From: Fomitopsis serialis
Taxonomy: Eukaryota > Basidiomycota > Agaricomycetes > Polyporales > Fomitopsidaceae
Direction: 5' to 3'
Length of the DNA stretch: 64,000 nt
NCBI RefSeq assembly: GCF_022376445.1
Contig: NW_025954962.1
Span: 372,001 to 436,000, forward strand
Shown: in pieces, positions 23,486 through 34,146 of the stretch
Position numbering within the stretch: position 1 is the first letter of the stretch
Layout of the letters: each line of letters starts with the position of its first letter
Notes under the pieces: generated by a model
What the model was told of the DNA's origin: nothing
Seen by the model: only the letters and a program-made list of their open reading frames with translations
Database searches by the model: none
Program-made: the position numbers and the translations under genes

Positions 23486-26080
23486 ATGGCTACCGCTGCC
23501 CCCGCGAGAGCCACGCCCGCGTCGCGACGCTCGCCGTCTGTGAGTTCGACGGCTCCCACCACGCCTGCCGCCTCCATCGCCAGAGGCGCGACTGCTCGTT
23601 CAGCTGTTTCGCCACGCGTGACGGCTTCTATGAACAGCACCGCCGCCGCCCGTCGGGGTTCGCTGAAAGGCGCAACGCCGCCTGCTAGTATTGTCAATGG
23701 GGAGGCGCGAGAGACGCGTGAATCACTGTCGGCACATCTGAAAGAAGAGACAGAAAAGAAAGAACAGGTGCGTCGAGTCACCCATATATCTTTCGGCGTC
23801 GCTTACCTGTCACCCGTAGCTCCTGGTCCAATTGCAGGACAAGGACCAGACGATCACTACTCTTACGACAGAAAATGACAACCTCAACTCAGCGCTCAAG
23901 GCCGCTGAGTCCCGGCTTGCGGAGATGTATGCTGAGCAGAACCGCATGGAGGAGGAAATGGGGGCGCGTATCGACATTAGCGAGAAACTGAGGACCCAAG
24001 TGCGCGACCTCGAGAAGGACAAACGCGACATACAACGACGATATAACGAACAGGTATGTCATGCTCCCGTGGCGGGGATGCCCATGGCTGAAGTCGTGTC
24101 AAGGCAACGACATTCGAGGCAGAGCGCCAGGCGTTCTACGACAACGAACAACATCTCAAATCACGTATTCAATCCCTCACGCAAACTCGCAAGCAACCAG
24201 TACTACCTCTGACATCGCCTTCCGTCGCATCCATCGCCGAAACTGAGATAGGAGAGGAAGCCGGTGCAGAGGCCGTCGCGCAGGAGGGGCCTGACGGCAC
24301 CTCACAAGCCGACAAGCAAGACATCAACGATCCCGAACAGGAACCTGCCGAGATGACCGCGCTCAAACTCGAGCTGTCTACCCTCTCCACGTCGTACTCT
24401 TCCCTGCAACAAACACTTGTCCTCTTGCAAACGCAGCTCATAGATTTGAAGCGGGTCAACAACGAACTGCAGGAGGAGAATGAGTCCTATAACATCCTCC
24501 TTCGGGAGAGGACGTTGAACGGTCAATTTGACATCTTACGCATGGGCGGCGGCACGAGCGTCAGCGAGGCGAGCGCCAGCGAAACAGGTGACGACGACGA
24601 CGTGGAGAGAGATAGCAGGGACGGCGAGAGTCTCAAGAGCCGAAACACTGGCAGGAGCGTGCTTGACCCTGTGGAGGAGCTCACTGAAAACGAGCTCGAT
24701 CCAGCGTTCCAACAGGACGGTGAACAGGACCAGGAGGGCTCCGAGAAGGGCGAGCCTGCCCCCAGCGTTCGCAGACACGCTCGCAGGCATTCCAAGTCCC
24801 ACTCCCCTCAGACACGCGGGGAGTCTCTTGCGAATTTGCCCATCACCGGTCCTGGACTCGACTTGGCTGCCGAGCTTGGGCGTGCTGAGAACAAAGACAT
24901 ACTGGAAGGTCGTGCGCCGTTGGAGAACGAGCAGATCGTACCGGGCGCACGGCACAAGAAGGGTAGGAAGGCATCCGACACAACTCGTAAAATTTCCGTG
25001 GCGTCTGAGCCTGGTATGGACACAGGCGCGGTGGACGACCTTGATGCTCTGCGGATCGAGGTTAAGAGTCTCAAGGACGCCAACAAGGCACTCTCGCTTT
25101 ACGCGTCCAAGATTATCGACCGCATCATCTCCCAGGAAGGCTTTGAACATGTGCTTGCTGTCGATTATGACAGCAAAGCCCCGATGACTCCCAATACGGC
25201 AGCTACATTTACCACCTTCAGTAAACCGCCTGCAGTGAACGGGCAGCCTGCCAAGAAGGGCCGCCCCCAGTCAGCTGTCTTCTCTTTCTCCTCTTCGACG
25301 AGTCAAACCCCACCTATGTCGCCGGGATTGACCACGTTCAACTCCCCGCTTACTCCCAACACGGCAACGTCCAGCCCACCGAAGCCTCCCGCGTCCGCAC
25401 GAGCCTCGCGGCGTTCCCTGTCATTTGACTGGAAGAGCTTCAGCATGTTCGGTGGCGGCGAGAAGAAGCCCGAGCCGAACCCTAATCTGAAGCCGCTCAC
25501 GCTGCGGGCTGGCAGCAGCCCTGTCGTGACCGGCGCCCGCAAGCTGGACACTCTGGAAGACGAGGAGGACAGGAGAGAGCGGGAGCGGCTCCACGCAACC
25601 ATGAAGCTGATGGGGATAGAGAAACCCCCGATGGTGCAGAAGAGTCACTCTGCACCATCCGATCCTGCGCGTCCAGGTGCGATAGACACTGCTATGAACT
25701 CGCCGGTCACAGCTAGCACCGTAACACCAGTGAATCCGCCGACGCCGTCGTCCCGCTTTTCCTTTTTCCGACGCACGCCGTCAATGACCTCGTCCGATGC
25801 CTCCTCCGCGCGATCCTCCGCACAAGGGAGTCCGTATGTCAGCGGTGGGAACACGCCGAACCTGACGCAAGAGGCCCTAGAGCAGGCGGAGGCAGAAGGT
25901 GCTATCGCTGCTCTGGAGGCGCATGAGCGTCATCTGAGCGCTGAGATTGCTCAGGGTAGCCCGGGCGGATTTACGGAAGTCCCACGACGGAGCAGCGACC
26001 GTCGCAGCAGCCGGAAGAGCGGCAGTGGCAGCACCGTCTGGAGTGCCGGGATGAGCAAAGGGGAGGATGGGGACGACTGA
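23486..26080 (+). CDS. Large coiled-coil protein of a fungal conserved family (often named M-protein-repeat protein)
   Basis: Exons 23486-23767, 23820-24053 and 24104-26080, 830 residues with consistent phases and no break. The N-terminal ~90 residues are Ala/Ser/Thr-rich, followed by a coiled coil (about residues 85-200) and a second coiled coil (about 270-345). A conserved-looking helix LRIEVKSLKDANKALSLYAS continues into a KIIDRIISQEGFEHVLAVDY block. The C-terminal half is Ser/Pro-rich and ends in basic and serine patches. Fungal proteins with this helix block are, as I recall, annotated only as M-protein-repeat or hypothetical, so no function is assigned. Intron 2 ends in AAG. Cytoskeletal scaffold is a guess from architecture. 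Confidence 0.8.
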
Positions 26081-26555
26081 AGGACCGCGTGCGGACCACC
26101 ATGTATATTGATTGAACAAACAAGGTCTTGATCGACATTTGGGGGATTTCGTTCGCTTGCATTTATGGTTATACCCTCACTTCCGTTGCATACGCAACAG
26201 CTACACATGACATTTCGCATCTTGCCATGCGTCTCCGGATCGCATTCTCATTGTTATCATCGGTTATACCAGTAATGTACATACCTACCGCCTGTGTAGT
26301 ACTACCACTAATATCGCTCTAGAGGATCGCTGTCTCATTGCGCAATGTCCGTGTGATCGTGTCCGGACTACGTTCGGCGTGGCCATAGTGCATTCGTAGC
26401 CTGCATGCACGTCACTGGAGTGAGAGCCTTGCTATGCTGTTCGAGTATCGCACGAGGGAGGCCTGGATGATTTGCCGACAGGTAATGCTTAACATCAGGA
26501 AAGTGCGAAATGGATGTCCGACCATGGTAGCGTCACGGTGGGTATAGGGGTCGTC
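26081..26555. other. Intergenic region between convergent genes
   Basis: About 475 bp with no gene recognised; 3' flanks of the coiled-coil gene and of SLX9. Confidence 0.5.
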
Positions 26556-27429
26556 TCATTCCTCCTCTGATGTCTTCTGATATGGTTCATGCTTCAACAG
26601 GGTGTTTTGCGCATGAGTGCGTATTGTCTGGAATGGGTTGGAAGCAAATTCTGGATTGGAGAGAATCATGGGTATTCGCTTCTTCTCCAGTTGACTGTAC
26701 GTCGGACAGTATGATCAGCCCATAAGCACGGCGTGTAGCCAGACATACGCACAGTGCGCGCTTTCTCTGAGCCTTGCTTAACGGGGCCCCCTTGCCCTCC
26801 CCAATGAGACCTGGTGTCGACCGCGGTTTCTTCGTTTGAGATGTCCGCTCTTCGCCGTCCTCCATGATAGACTGGACAACGGCCGGCGGCAATTCATCAT
26901 CTAAGGCCGATATCGCAGCCTGCATCTCCCCAAGACCGCCAGCCACTTGTTCTTTTGCCTTTCGCTTCAGACGCCGTTCATGGGACTTGGAATACGGCGA
27001 ACGGGCGGCCTCCAAACCTATGCACGTCAGGTTCAGACGGACAACCCCAAGTGCATTTAACAAATACCCACGAACGTCTGACGAAGAGTTCGTGCTTCAG
27101 AGCCTGCTTCTCCTTCTTCTTCAGAGTGATAGATGGCTCTTCTTGCTCTGCCAATGACTGAAGGATCTCCGTTCCCTGCGCAATCACCGGTGTCAGCTCT
27201 GAAACGCGATTAGCTGGAGACACCTTGACTCACGGATGCATCAGCATGAGAACCTATATCGACATGCTCTGTGGCATTGTCCTGCACCGCAAACTGACGC
27301 TTTGTTGGCCGAACAGATTGTTCGTGCCCTTGATGGCGTGTAGTACGTTTGGCCTTAGGCTGACTTGCAAATCTTACTTAGCAACTAGTACCGGTCATAG
27401 CCAGACATTGAGATGGCGGGACTGACCAT
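26556..27429 (-). CDS. SLX9: Ribosome biogenesis protein Slx9 (ATG-only first exon; one frame break)
   Basis: Small nucleolar factor of pre-40S maturation (Slx9/FAM207A family). Exons on the minus strand: 27429-27427 (only ATG), 27359-27234, 27198-27076, 27017-26753 and 26694-26556. Signature segments: MPKAKRT at the start, KKKEKQALKHELFVRR, SPYSKSHERRLKRKAKEQ, GLIGEGKGAPLSKAQRKRAL, and the C-terminal LSNPEFASNPFQTIRTHAQN. The exon sum is one base short of a codon multiple. The missing base falls at the start of exon 3, where SELTPV reads in frame only if one G is restored at about 27198. With it the protein has 218 residues. Intron 3 uses the donor GTTCGT. Confidence 0.88.
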
Positions 27430-27876
27430 TTTACAGATGTCCGCTGGGAAGAATCGCAGGAGAGCAAGTAGTGATCTGAGTAGAGGTCAATGTAACTGAG
27501 GATACAGAAGAGCAATTGGTGAAGGCGCCGTCAACAAGCACCCGCACACCTGTAGCCAATCAGGTGCGAGAGCCTAGTCAAATTGCCTTTTCTGTCAACT
27601 TGTTCAATCTCGACGTTCGAACGGAAAGGAACGGATGTCAATGGACCCCAGGAAACACCTCGAACAAACAGAGGAACAGCGCAGGCCTCTAGTAGTGGCG
27701 CGGCATATATATACCGAGGTACTACGAACTTGGAAACCATGTACAAGACTCGAAATCCTTCATGCACACGGCGACGAACCTGACGATGGTTGCATACATG
27801 GACGATAGCAATGGACCTCTATATTACATACATCCTGATATCAATGCACCCGTAGCATACGAGACAAACTAGTAAC
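27430..27876. other. Intergenic region
   Basis: No gene recognised. It contains the SLX9 promoter and the 3' side of the transporter gene; a TATATATA stretch near 27711 has no gene start at a suitable distance. Confidence 0.5.
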
Positions 27877-29507
27877 TCAAGCACTTGCTACACGTTCCCC
27901 CTCTAGTCTAACGGCTCCTTCTGATGAGTCGCTGTCTAAGGGCTCGCCGCTGAGCATATCCTGTTCCCTATCGTTCCGGGAATCTTCCAGTCCAACCAAG
28001 ACGAAACTGCACAAAACGACCACAGCCCCGACGATCACCTGCGCTTTGGCAGGCTTAGCTAGGAGGAAGTCGCCCACGACCGCGAGGGGCATCGTCAGAC
28101 TTAAGCCAACCGTGACGACGAGTGGTGTCGTCTTCAGCATGGCCAAGACATAGATGAAGTCGCTCGACAGTGTGATCGCCATCTGTCCCGTAGTTGAGAT
28201 GCGTATCGCATGAACCAAGATACGACGTACGTTGATCAGGAGGGCCAATATTGCCTTGTTTGTGTACGGCAATTCAAGACGTTCGACGCCGGTCAGGTGA
28301 AGAATAATACCGATGGGCCAGCATGCCAGGATGTTGAACAAACCGACAAAGCCAAAGAATAGCTGCATGTCAATGCGGGACTCCTCTTTGATGCGTACTT
28401 TCAACAGGATGACATAGAGGGCGTAGAACAGAGCGGAGAGGAGTGCGAGTAAATCCCCGAAGAGGTGGGCAGATGCGAACGTTGTGATGGGATTCTCCAT
28501 AGTGGGCGGAGGTTCGACTGATGGTGATGTAGGTGGGGGAGGTGACTGTTGAGAGTCTGACAGGGAGACGAGTACGACTCCTCCGAAGCTGCGGCAGGGT
28601 ATCAATAGGAATATTCTTCCCAATAGTGCTATTTCCTCCCACCTCGTAATGACCGCCGACAGTTTGATGAGAGTCAGCGTTTCCACCTTGAATAAGCGAC
28701 CGAGCCCTAGGGTGAAGAAACCTTCACGGGGATAATTAGTGCATCAAACGCTGTCGCGTGTCTAGATGACGAACCGCTCATGCTTGAGAGGATTGTTGCA
28801 CTCGCTACGCTGGTGAAGTTCAATGAGGCATTGACTGACCAGTTCGCTATGAACCATAGCGGGCAGAAGAGTGCAGCCAGCTGGCCGTGTCCCGTATGTC
28901 CAATCGATCAGTGCTTAGTGGGGTTGAATCGGCTCCTGCAACGGCCGACCATGAGAAACACAAGCGAAGGGTAAATAGGAACATCGTGTACTGTAGTTGC
29001 AAGTATCTCCGCAGCATCCGTGTCCGTTGCAAGGGGCTGATATTCACTCGGGGTCCTGTGCTCGAGTAAATTATGTGCACACGATAGGAAATAGCAACAT
29101 ACCTGACGCTTCCCTGCATACCATCTCGGCGGAATCGCTCCATCGTCCGCCTTATCATGTACGGGAGGAGGTACAGTGAGAAAGCACTCGTGTTAAGATA
29201 CGTGACGCTGAAGAGGTCATGGTGTTACGTCCATGGAACATGAGCCTGTAGCGGAATGTGGGACGCACAGGAAAGGCTTCTCGTAGCCATCCTCGAATAG
29301 ATCCTAAGACAGCACATGAGTTTGGAAATCATGTCCGGCTTTCTGCGTCAATACCTGCGTCAGGAAGTTGCTTCCGGTCCACAGTACGACCACGACAAGC
29401 AGCAGGCAAATGCCTATGATGTAGTCCGTCTTGCTATCCAGCCTAGTACGTGAGCGTGACTTCCCCCGCGATCGCTCACGGTACGTGGGTATAGATGTGT
29501 TGTCCAT
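27877..29507 (-). CDS. DMT-superfamily transporter, YML018C/SLC35F5 type (one frame break)
   Basis: Multi-pass membrane protein of the drug/metabolite transporter superfamily, related to yeast vacuolar-membrane YML018C and animal SLC35F5; substrate unknown. Exons on the minus strand: 29507-29355, 29303-29269, 29207-29122, 28935-28775, 28721-28643, 28588-28231 and 28182-27877. Helices visible include YIIGICLLLVVVVLWTGSNF, ALFCPLWFIANWSVNASLNF, LLALLSALFYALYVILL and TTPLVVTVGLSLTMPLAVV. Family-typical stretches are SVASATILSSMSGFFTLGLG and DFIYVLAMLKTTPLVVTVG. One base is missing near 28884, in GGCC where GGCCC is expected. Restoring it gives 392 residues. Intron 4 combines a GTTCGT donor with an AAG acceptor. 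Confidence 0.85.
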
Positions 29508-30024
29508 TGCGGGTATTCTGCAGCAAAGCTCAGGATAGTGACATACTAGTTGTGGGGCTTGAGGAAACGGGCAATGAACACCAAGTGGACACGCTAGGAC
29601 AGTCACATAGCAGGTTGCGTGCGCCGTGCGGGAATGAGGGCAGCAGCACGTGACTAGATCTGACTCGATCAAGATTCAACTCGCCCCGATCAAGCTCTGA
29701 GTCAAGAATTCTTTGAATCCCCAGTGCTGAAGTCGATTTATACTCAAAATACATAGGATCAAATGCTGGTTGAAGACCTCGTTGATGTGTCAAAGGCAAA
29801 TTGTATGTAGCCGGTCAACGGGTACACTTTTGCACGTAATCTGTGGTAATTACAGGAAATACTACAGTACTATGCCACCGTACTATGATCCAAGAAAGAG
29901 AGTGCGTCGATAATAGCGACATGAGAGCTAACTGAATAATTATACGACGAGAACACGTAGTGTATAAGTTAGCATGAAAGTGTGTGCCCTGTTATTAGTA
30001 TGAACGCTAATTATAGGAAGATAA
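29508..30024. other. Intergenic region
   Basis: About 520 bp, no gene recognised. It is somewhat AT-richer than its surroundings near 29820-30020, consistent with a promoter or 3' flank. Confidence 0.5.
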
Positions 30025-31749
30025 TCAAGGCGCCACTCCGTAAAGGCGATCAAGCTCAGCTTTGAAATCCTGTTCTACCGCACGTCTCCTGATGTTTCCT
30101 TTCGTCGCCGTGCGGGGAAGGACACCCCGGGCCACAACGAAAATAGAGTCGGCGGATGCTATGCGCTCGTGCAGATAGCGGCGTGCATGGAAGGGCCTGA
30201 TCCTCCGGAAAATCTCCTGCCGCAATTTTCGCGCATCGCACTCTCGCGCCGGCTCGACGAAGAGTGCCGGCGTCGGCCGACCATTTCCAACCACGACGCA
30301 GTTGCTGACCAGGTCCTCGCATGCGATGCGAACGTTGTCCTCGATAGCCTTGGTGTCGCATCGGAGCGAGCTCTCGCTTTTGATCCAGTCGTCGTCACGA
30401 CCACAGAAAACATAACCGCCCGGAGTGACCTCAAGGAAGAGATCCCCCGTGTGAAAGTCTCCGTCGGCGTGGCGCAGAGACACATCGGGACAGTCCGGAG
30501 AGCTCGCCGATACGATGAGCTCGACAAGACGCGCATGGACGTTCTGGTAACCCGACTCCGAGGCAGGCGCTGGGGCGACGGGCACGAACTGGTAGGAGAC
30601 GCCATCAAGGGGACGTAGCGGATGGATCTTGCTCCCGACATCCTGGACAGATCGCAGCATGATTGCCACCTCCGTGCTAGCGTAGCAGTTCAGGACATTG
30701 ATGCCCTGAGTCTGGACCCATTGTTGGTCCTCCTCCGACATCGAGAGACCGGCAATGAGGACTTCGTCTAGTCCCTGCATCGCCGCAAGGAGGTCGGGAT
30801 CTTTGCGGGAGTTACGAAGATGGTTCGCAAGGAAAGGGGGAAATATGTTCAGGCGGTTAACCCCGCAGCGGTGGACCATGTCGAGGAGCTCCTCAGTTGG
30901 ATAAGCTTGTTGCGTACTCTGAACCATGCAGGAGCCGTTTTGAAGAGTGCCGACGAGCATGAATGTTTGCGCCATATGACACAGGCTCCCCCTAGAAGAA
31001 TGATCAGCGCTCCGCTCATCGGAGTAACACGAGAAACTTACATCCAGACGACGACGTCTCGTGCATCGCGACGGGAGTGCTTCGGACGCAAGATGGTCGC
31101 TGCCTTCGCCATCATGTTCGCCCACCAGAAGTGACTACACGGCACCAGCTTCGGGCGACCCGACGTGGACCCTGACGTGTGGAATATCATCACAGGATCC
31201 TCACCGTTTGACCCTTCTTGGATAGGCGGCAAAGCACGTCGGATACGGTAATGGTACGAGCATCCATAGCGACATGAGTCGGGACTGGCGCTTGATGCAG
31301 CACCGTGGAGAAGGAGGGATCGTGAATGAGTGCCTTGCCGCCCGACTGTGCTAATAGCTCGAGGATGACGTCGGGGTTCGGCAGGCGCAGCGACATGAGC
31401 TGCGGTACATAACCCGCTCTGGAGATGCCATAGATGTGCAAGGCGTCCGTGTATGTCGTCCCACTGAGCCTACGCACACATGAGCACAAAAGTCGGAGTG
31501 AGCGAGATACTATGCCTCGTACCAAATCCCGACGACAGAAGGTGGACGGACACCCTCAGCCGTCAATGTTTTCGTCCAATACGCGGCGAAATGTTCGACG
31601 TCGCCAAGGAATTGCGAGTAGGTGATTGTAGGCCAACACCGGATGGAACCAGTGTCTGGCTCGACTTCCGGGACGCGGAAAGCATCAGCTGTGGGGTGAA
31701 GAGTAGCGGCTGCCTGGAGTACGGTAAGATGAGTAGGGAAAGACGGCAT
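30025..31749 (-). CDS. Stand-alone adenylate-forming enzyme, paralog 2 (one frame break)
   Basis: Inverted paralog of the enzyme at 19210-20942, with the same three-exon structure: 31749-31523, 31469-31042 and 30991-30025, and the same intron positions. Motifs: FHTSGSTSGRPKLV, NCYASTEVAIM, HTGDLFLEV, GRDDDWIKSESSLRC and PRTATKGNIRR. One base is missing near 31232 (a T run on the coding strand). Restoring it joins TVSDVLL to PPIQEGSNGEDPVM and gives 540 residues. No thiolation or reductase domain is attached. The acyl substrate cannot be told from sequence. A TATA-like element sits about 42 bp upstream. Two adenylating enzymes 9 kb apart suggest local duplication or a small metabolic locus, but I see no other tailoring enzyme nearby. 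Confidence 0.83.
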
Positions 31750-31790
31750 GTCGGATGTAACGCGGCGTTCTCTAGGAGCATGCGCGGGTC

Positions 31791-31797
31791 ATATATA
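31791..31797 (-). promoter_or_regulatory. TATA-like element of adenylating enzyme paralog 2
   Basis: TATATAT on the minus strand, about 42 bp before the ATG at 31749. Confidence 0.5.
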
Positions 31798-34146
31798 CTC
31801 GGATGCGAGCGTGAAGTGATGGACCAGAGACGATGGCGAGTAGGCGTTGTCAGGAGTCAGATATTTTCCGGACTCGGCGCAGTATTTGGTAAACCGTGGC
31901 CCCTCGAGCTTGGTACAGCGTACCGGTACCGCTGGGAAGCCATTGCGTGCGGTGCACTGAGATCTGATCGACTGTTGAGAGGGACTGCCACCATAACACC
32001 TATGCCCCCCCTGACACATTCCATTGACAGGCTATGAACCAATGACAAACAAGGGACACTCACCATTCCCTGGCCTAGTCTGGCAACAAGAACCGGCATG
32101 TCTGCTTGTATTGGACAACGAAACGATCCCAACGGGACTGCATTAAGATGAGAATGTTACGTGCCCACGCACCTATCGAACCGGGGCGTCACGCCAAGCA
32201 TCGTTGTGTCGAGTCAAATGCAAGAGTCGCAGGTTGGCAGCTGCTCTGGCAAGCTGTGCTCCATATGACTTACTGTGGCCATCGAGTTGCGCGGACGGTT
32301 TAGGCAGAAATACACGATGGGGAGGGCTAGCACCAATTTTCTTGAGGGATTGCCTTTCGGCGCGAGGAAACAAGCACCGCTCTGCTTCCGGTGAGTGCGA
32401 GTGCCCACACAATCATCGACGTCGGTCGACGGTGTGGCGACGGCGTCCCATCACCGATCCAAGATCGGACGTCTGTTCCGCAGCGGCGCTTGCCGACGCA
32501 CCCAACTCCCGCGTCGACCTCCTGCGATCATACCGACAGTACTCAGCTCCCATGTCTTCCGGAGTGCCAGTCGGCGACCTGCCGACCTGTACACACTGAT
32601 CCTACACGCCGCTGCCTCGACTGTAGCCGGGGACATCGTCAGATCCATTAAGCCGATCAAGTCGTTCGCCATCAGACCCCACTTGTCCATTACTCCTTCA
32701 GTCGTTCGACACGCACAGGCACACCAAGCATGATGCGGCTGCAAGCTATGCAAGGGACCACAAACCACGCTGTCACTCACCGTTGATATGAAGATTGCGG
32801 CAAAAACCTTCGCGGACGCAATGCCGGGTGTCCGCCTCCAAGTGATACTCGTCCACGATTTGTCGAGGACCATGCGACGCAACCGTTGCTAAGTAAGCTT
32901 CTCGCGCAGTTAGACACTTCATGCTCCGGCTTTTCCGTATATGCGCGACTGTGCTCCTGTCCAGTACAGATGGCCGAGTGCATACCACACGCGCCGAACG
33001 CTGTCGACGATGGAATGATGTTTTCAGTGTTCGGGTCTGCAAGCCCGTTTAATGAAGTTCAGGGGTGTTGTAAATCCTGAGGCGGTGTCTAAATGATTGT
33101 ACTACAATGAGTAGACTGCCACTTTCCATTCGAGGCACCGAATAACCTCAACTTCAGGTCGTCTGCGATCCCTGTACGCTCCTGGCTGTCGCATGGCGAT
33201 TTGCGCACCAGTACCCTCGTTGCGCAATTCTGATGTTGGCCGTAATGCCGTCTTTGTCGGGACCGCATACGATGCAACGACTACCCCTGAGTCTTGTGTA
33301 TTCGCTTCCCCGACAATAAGCGGGGTATGCGCACTGGCATACAGGTGTCCTACGCGTCTGATGATATAATTCGGACTTACTAAGGAATCGCCCACTCCTT
33401 CCAAACGGATGAGATTCACTTCGGGCCCCAGACGTTAGCACTTGAGTCTGTCAGAATCTCATATGCATACATGCCTCTTGCCATCCTACTAGTTCATTGA
33501 TCGGTAATTCAGATATAACTATTTCCACGTGACGCCAGATATAGCGAAAGCTATCGAATCGAATCTTCACAGGAACGCTGAAGCTGTAGCTCAACCAAGC
33601 TTCACCTGAGAGCCTGCGCGAACCGCAGGACCTTCCTATTCGGATTGCCACCTCGGCCTTTGCCGGCGACCGCGATGGCGTCCAGAGCGAAAACTCGAAG
33701 CTCCAGAACACGGGCGCGCACGGCGGCTAACACATCTCGTCGCTGCTCGCCGACCTCCTCTTTCATGCTCGTACGGCACGTCCCAGCTTCATAGCATACT
33801 TCGTCCGGACACCAGTGAGTATCCATCCCGTCAGTATCGCCGCTCGGCAGAATGTGACGTGACGGTTCTCTGCAGCTCAGGGCGGGTTGAGGGAGGCCAC
33901 TCTTCACGTCAACCTGACTGTCGATGCCCTGGAGAGTCGGCCAGGTATACGGGCACCTCACACGAACGGCGTTACTCCACGCATCTGCGCCTCGAATTGT
34001 CACACACAAGCCGTTCTTGGTCGTACAGCCGTTCCACCAGTCCATTGCATCGAAATGGCCTGCACCGCAGCCGCCTTGAGTGTACGGACAGCCTCTGTTG
34101 GTCATACGCGGAACATCGAGGACGTCGGAAGCTTGACGGATGGGCC
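31798..34146. other. Gene-poor region
   Basis: About 2.3 kb without a recognisable gene. Open frames of 90-170 codons occur on both strands (for example minus 33602-34105 and minus 32451-32882) but overlap each other, have no family resemblance and no consistent splice structure. The right end probably contains the promoter and perhaps an unrecognised 5' exon of the PPR gene. Confidence 0.4.

Noticed and set aside
24536..25602. Long open frames antisense to the coiled-coil gene
   Set aside because: They are shadows of GC-rich third-position codons; the sense gene explains the interval with consistent exons.
27711..27722. TATATATA stretch as a promoter
   Set aside because: No gene start on either strand lies at a suitable distance.
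32451..32882. 143-codon minus-strand open frame
   Set aside because: An equally open plus-strand frame overlaps it and neither resembles a known protein.
33602..34105. 167-codon minus-strand open frame rich in cysteine
   Set aside because: No family resemblance and no ATG-plus-splice logic; it sits beside the basic N-terminus of the PPR gene and is probably chance.
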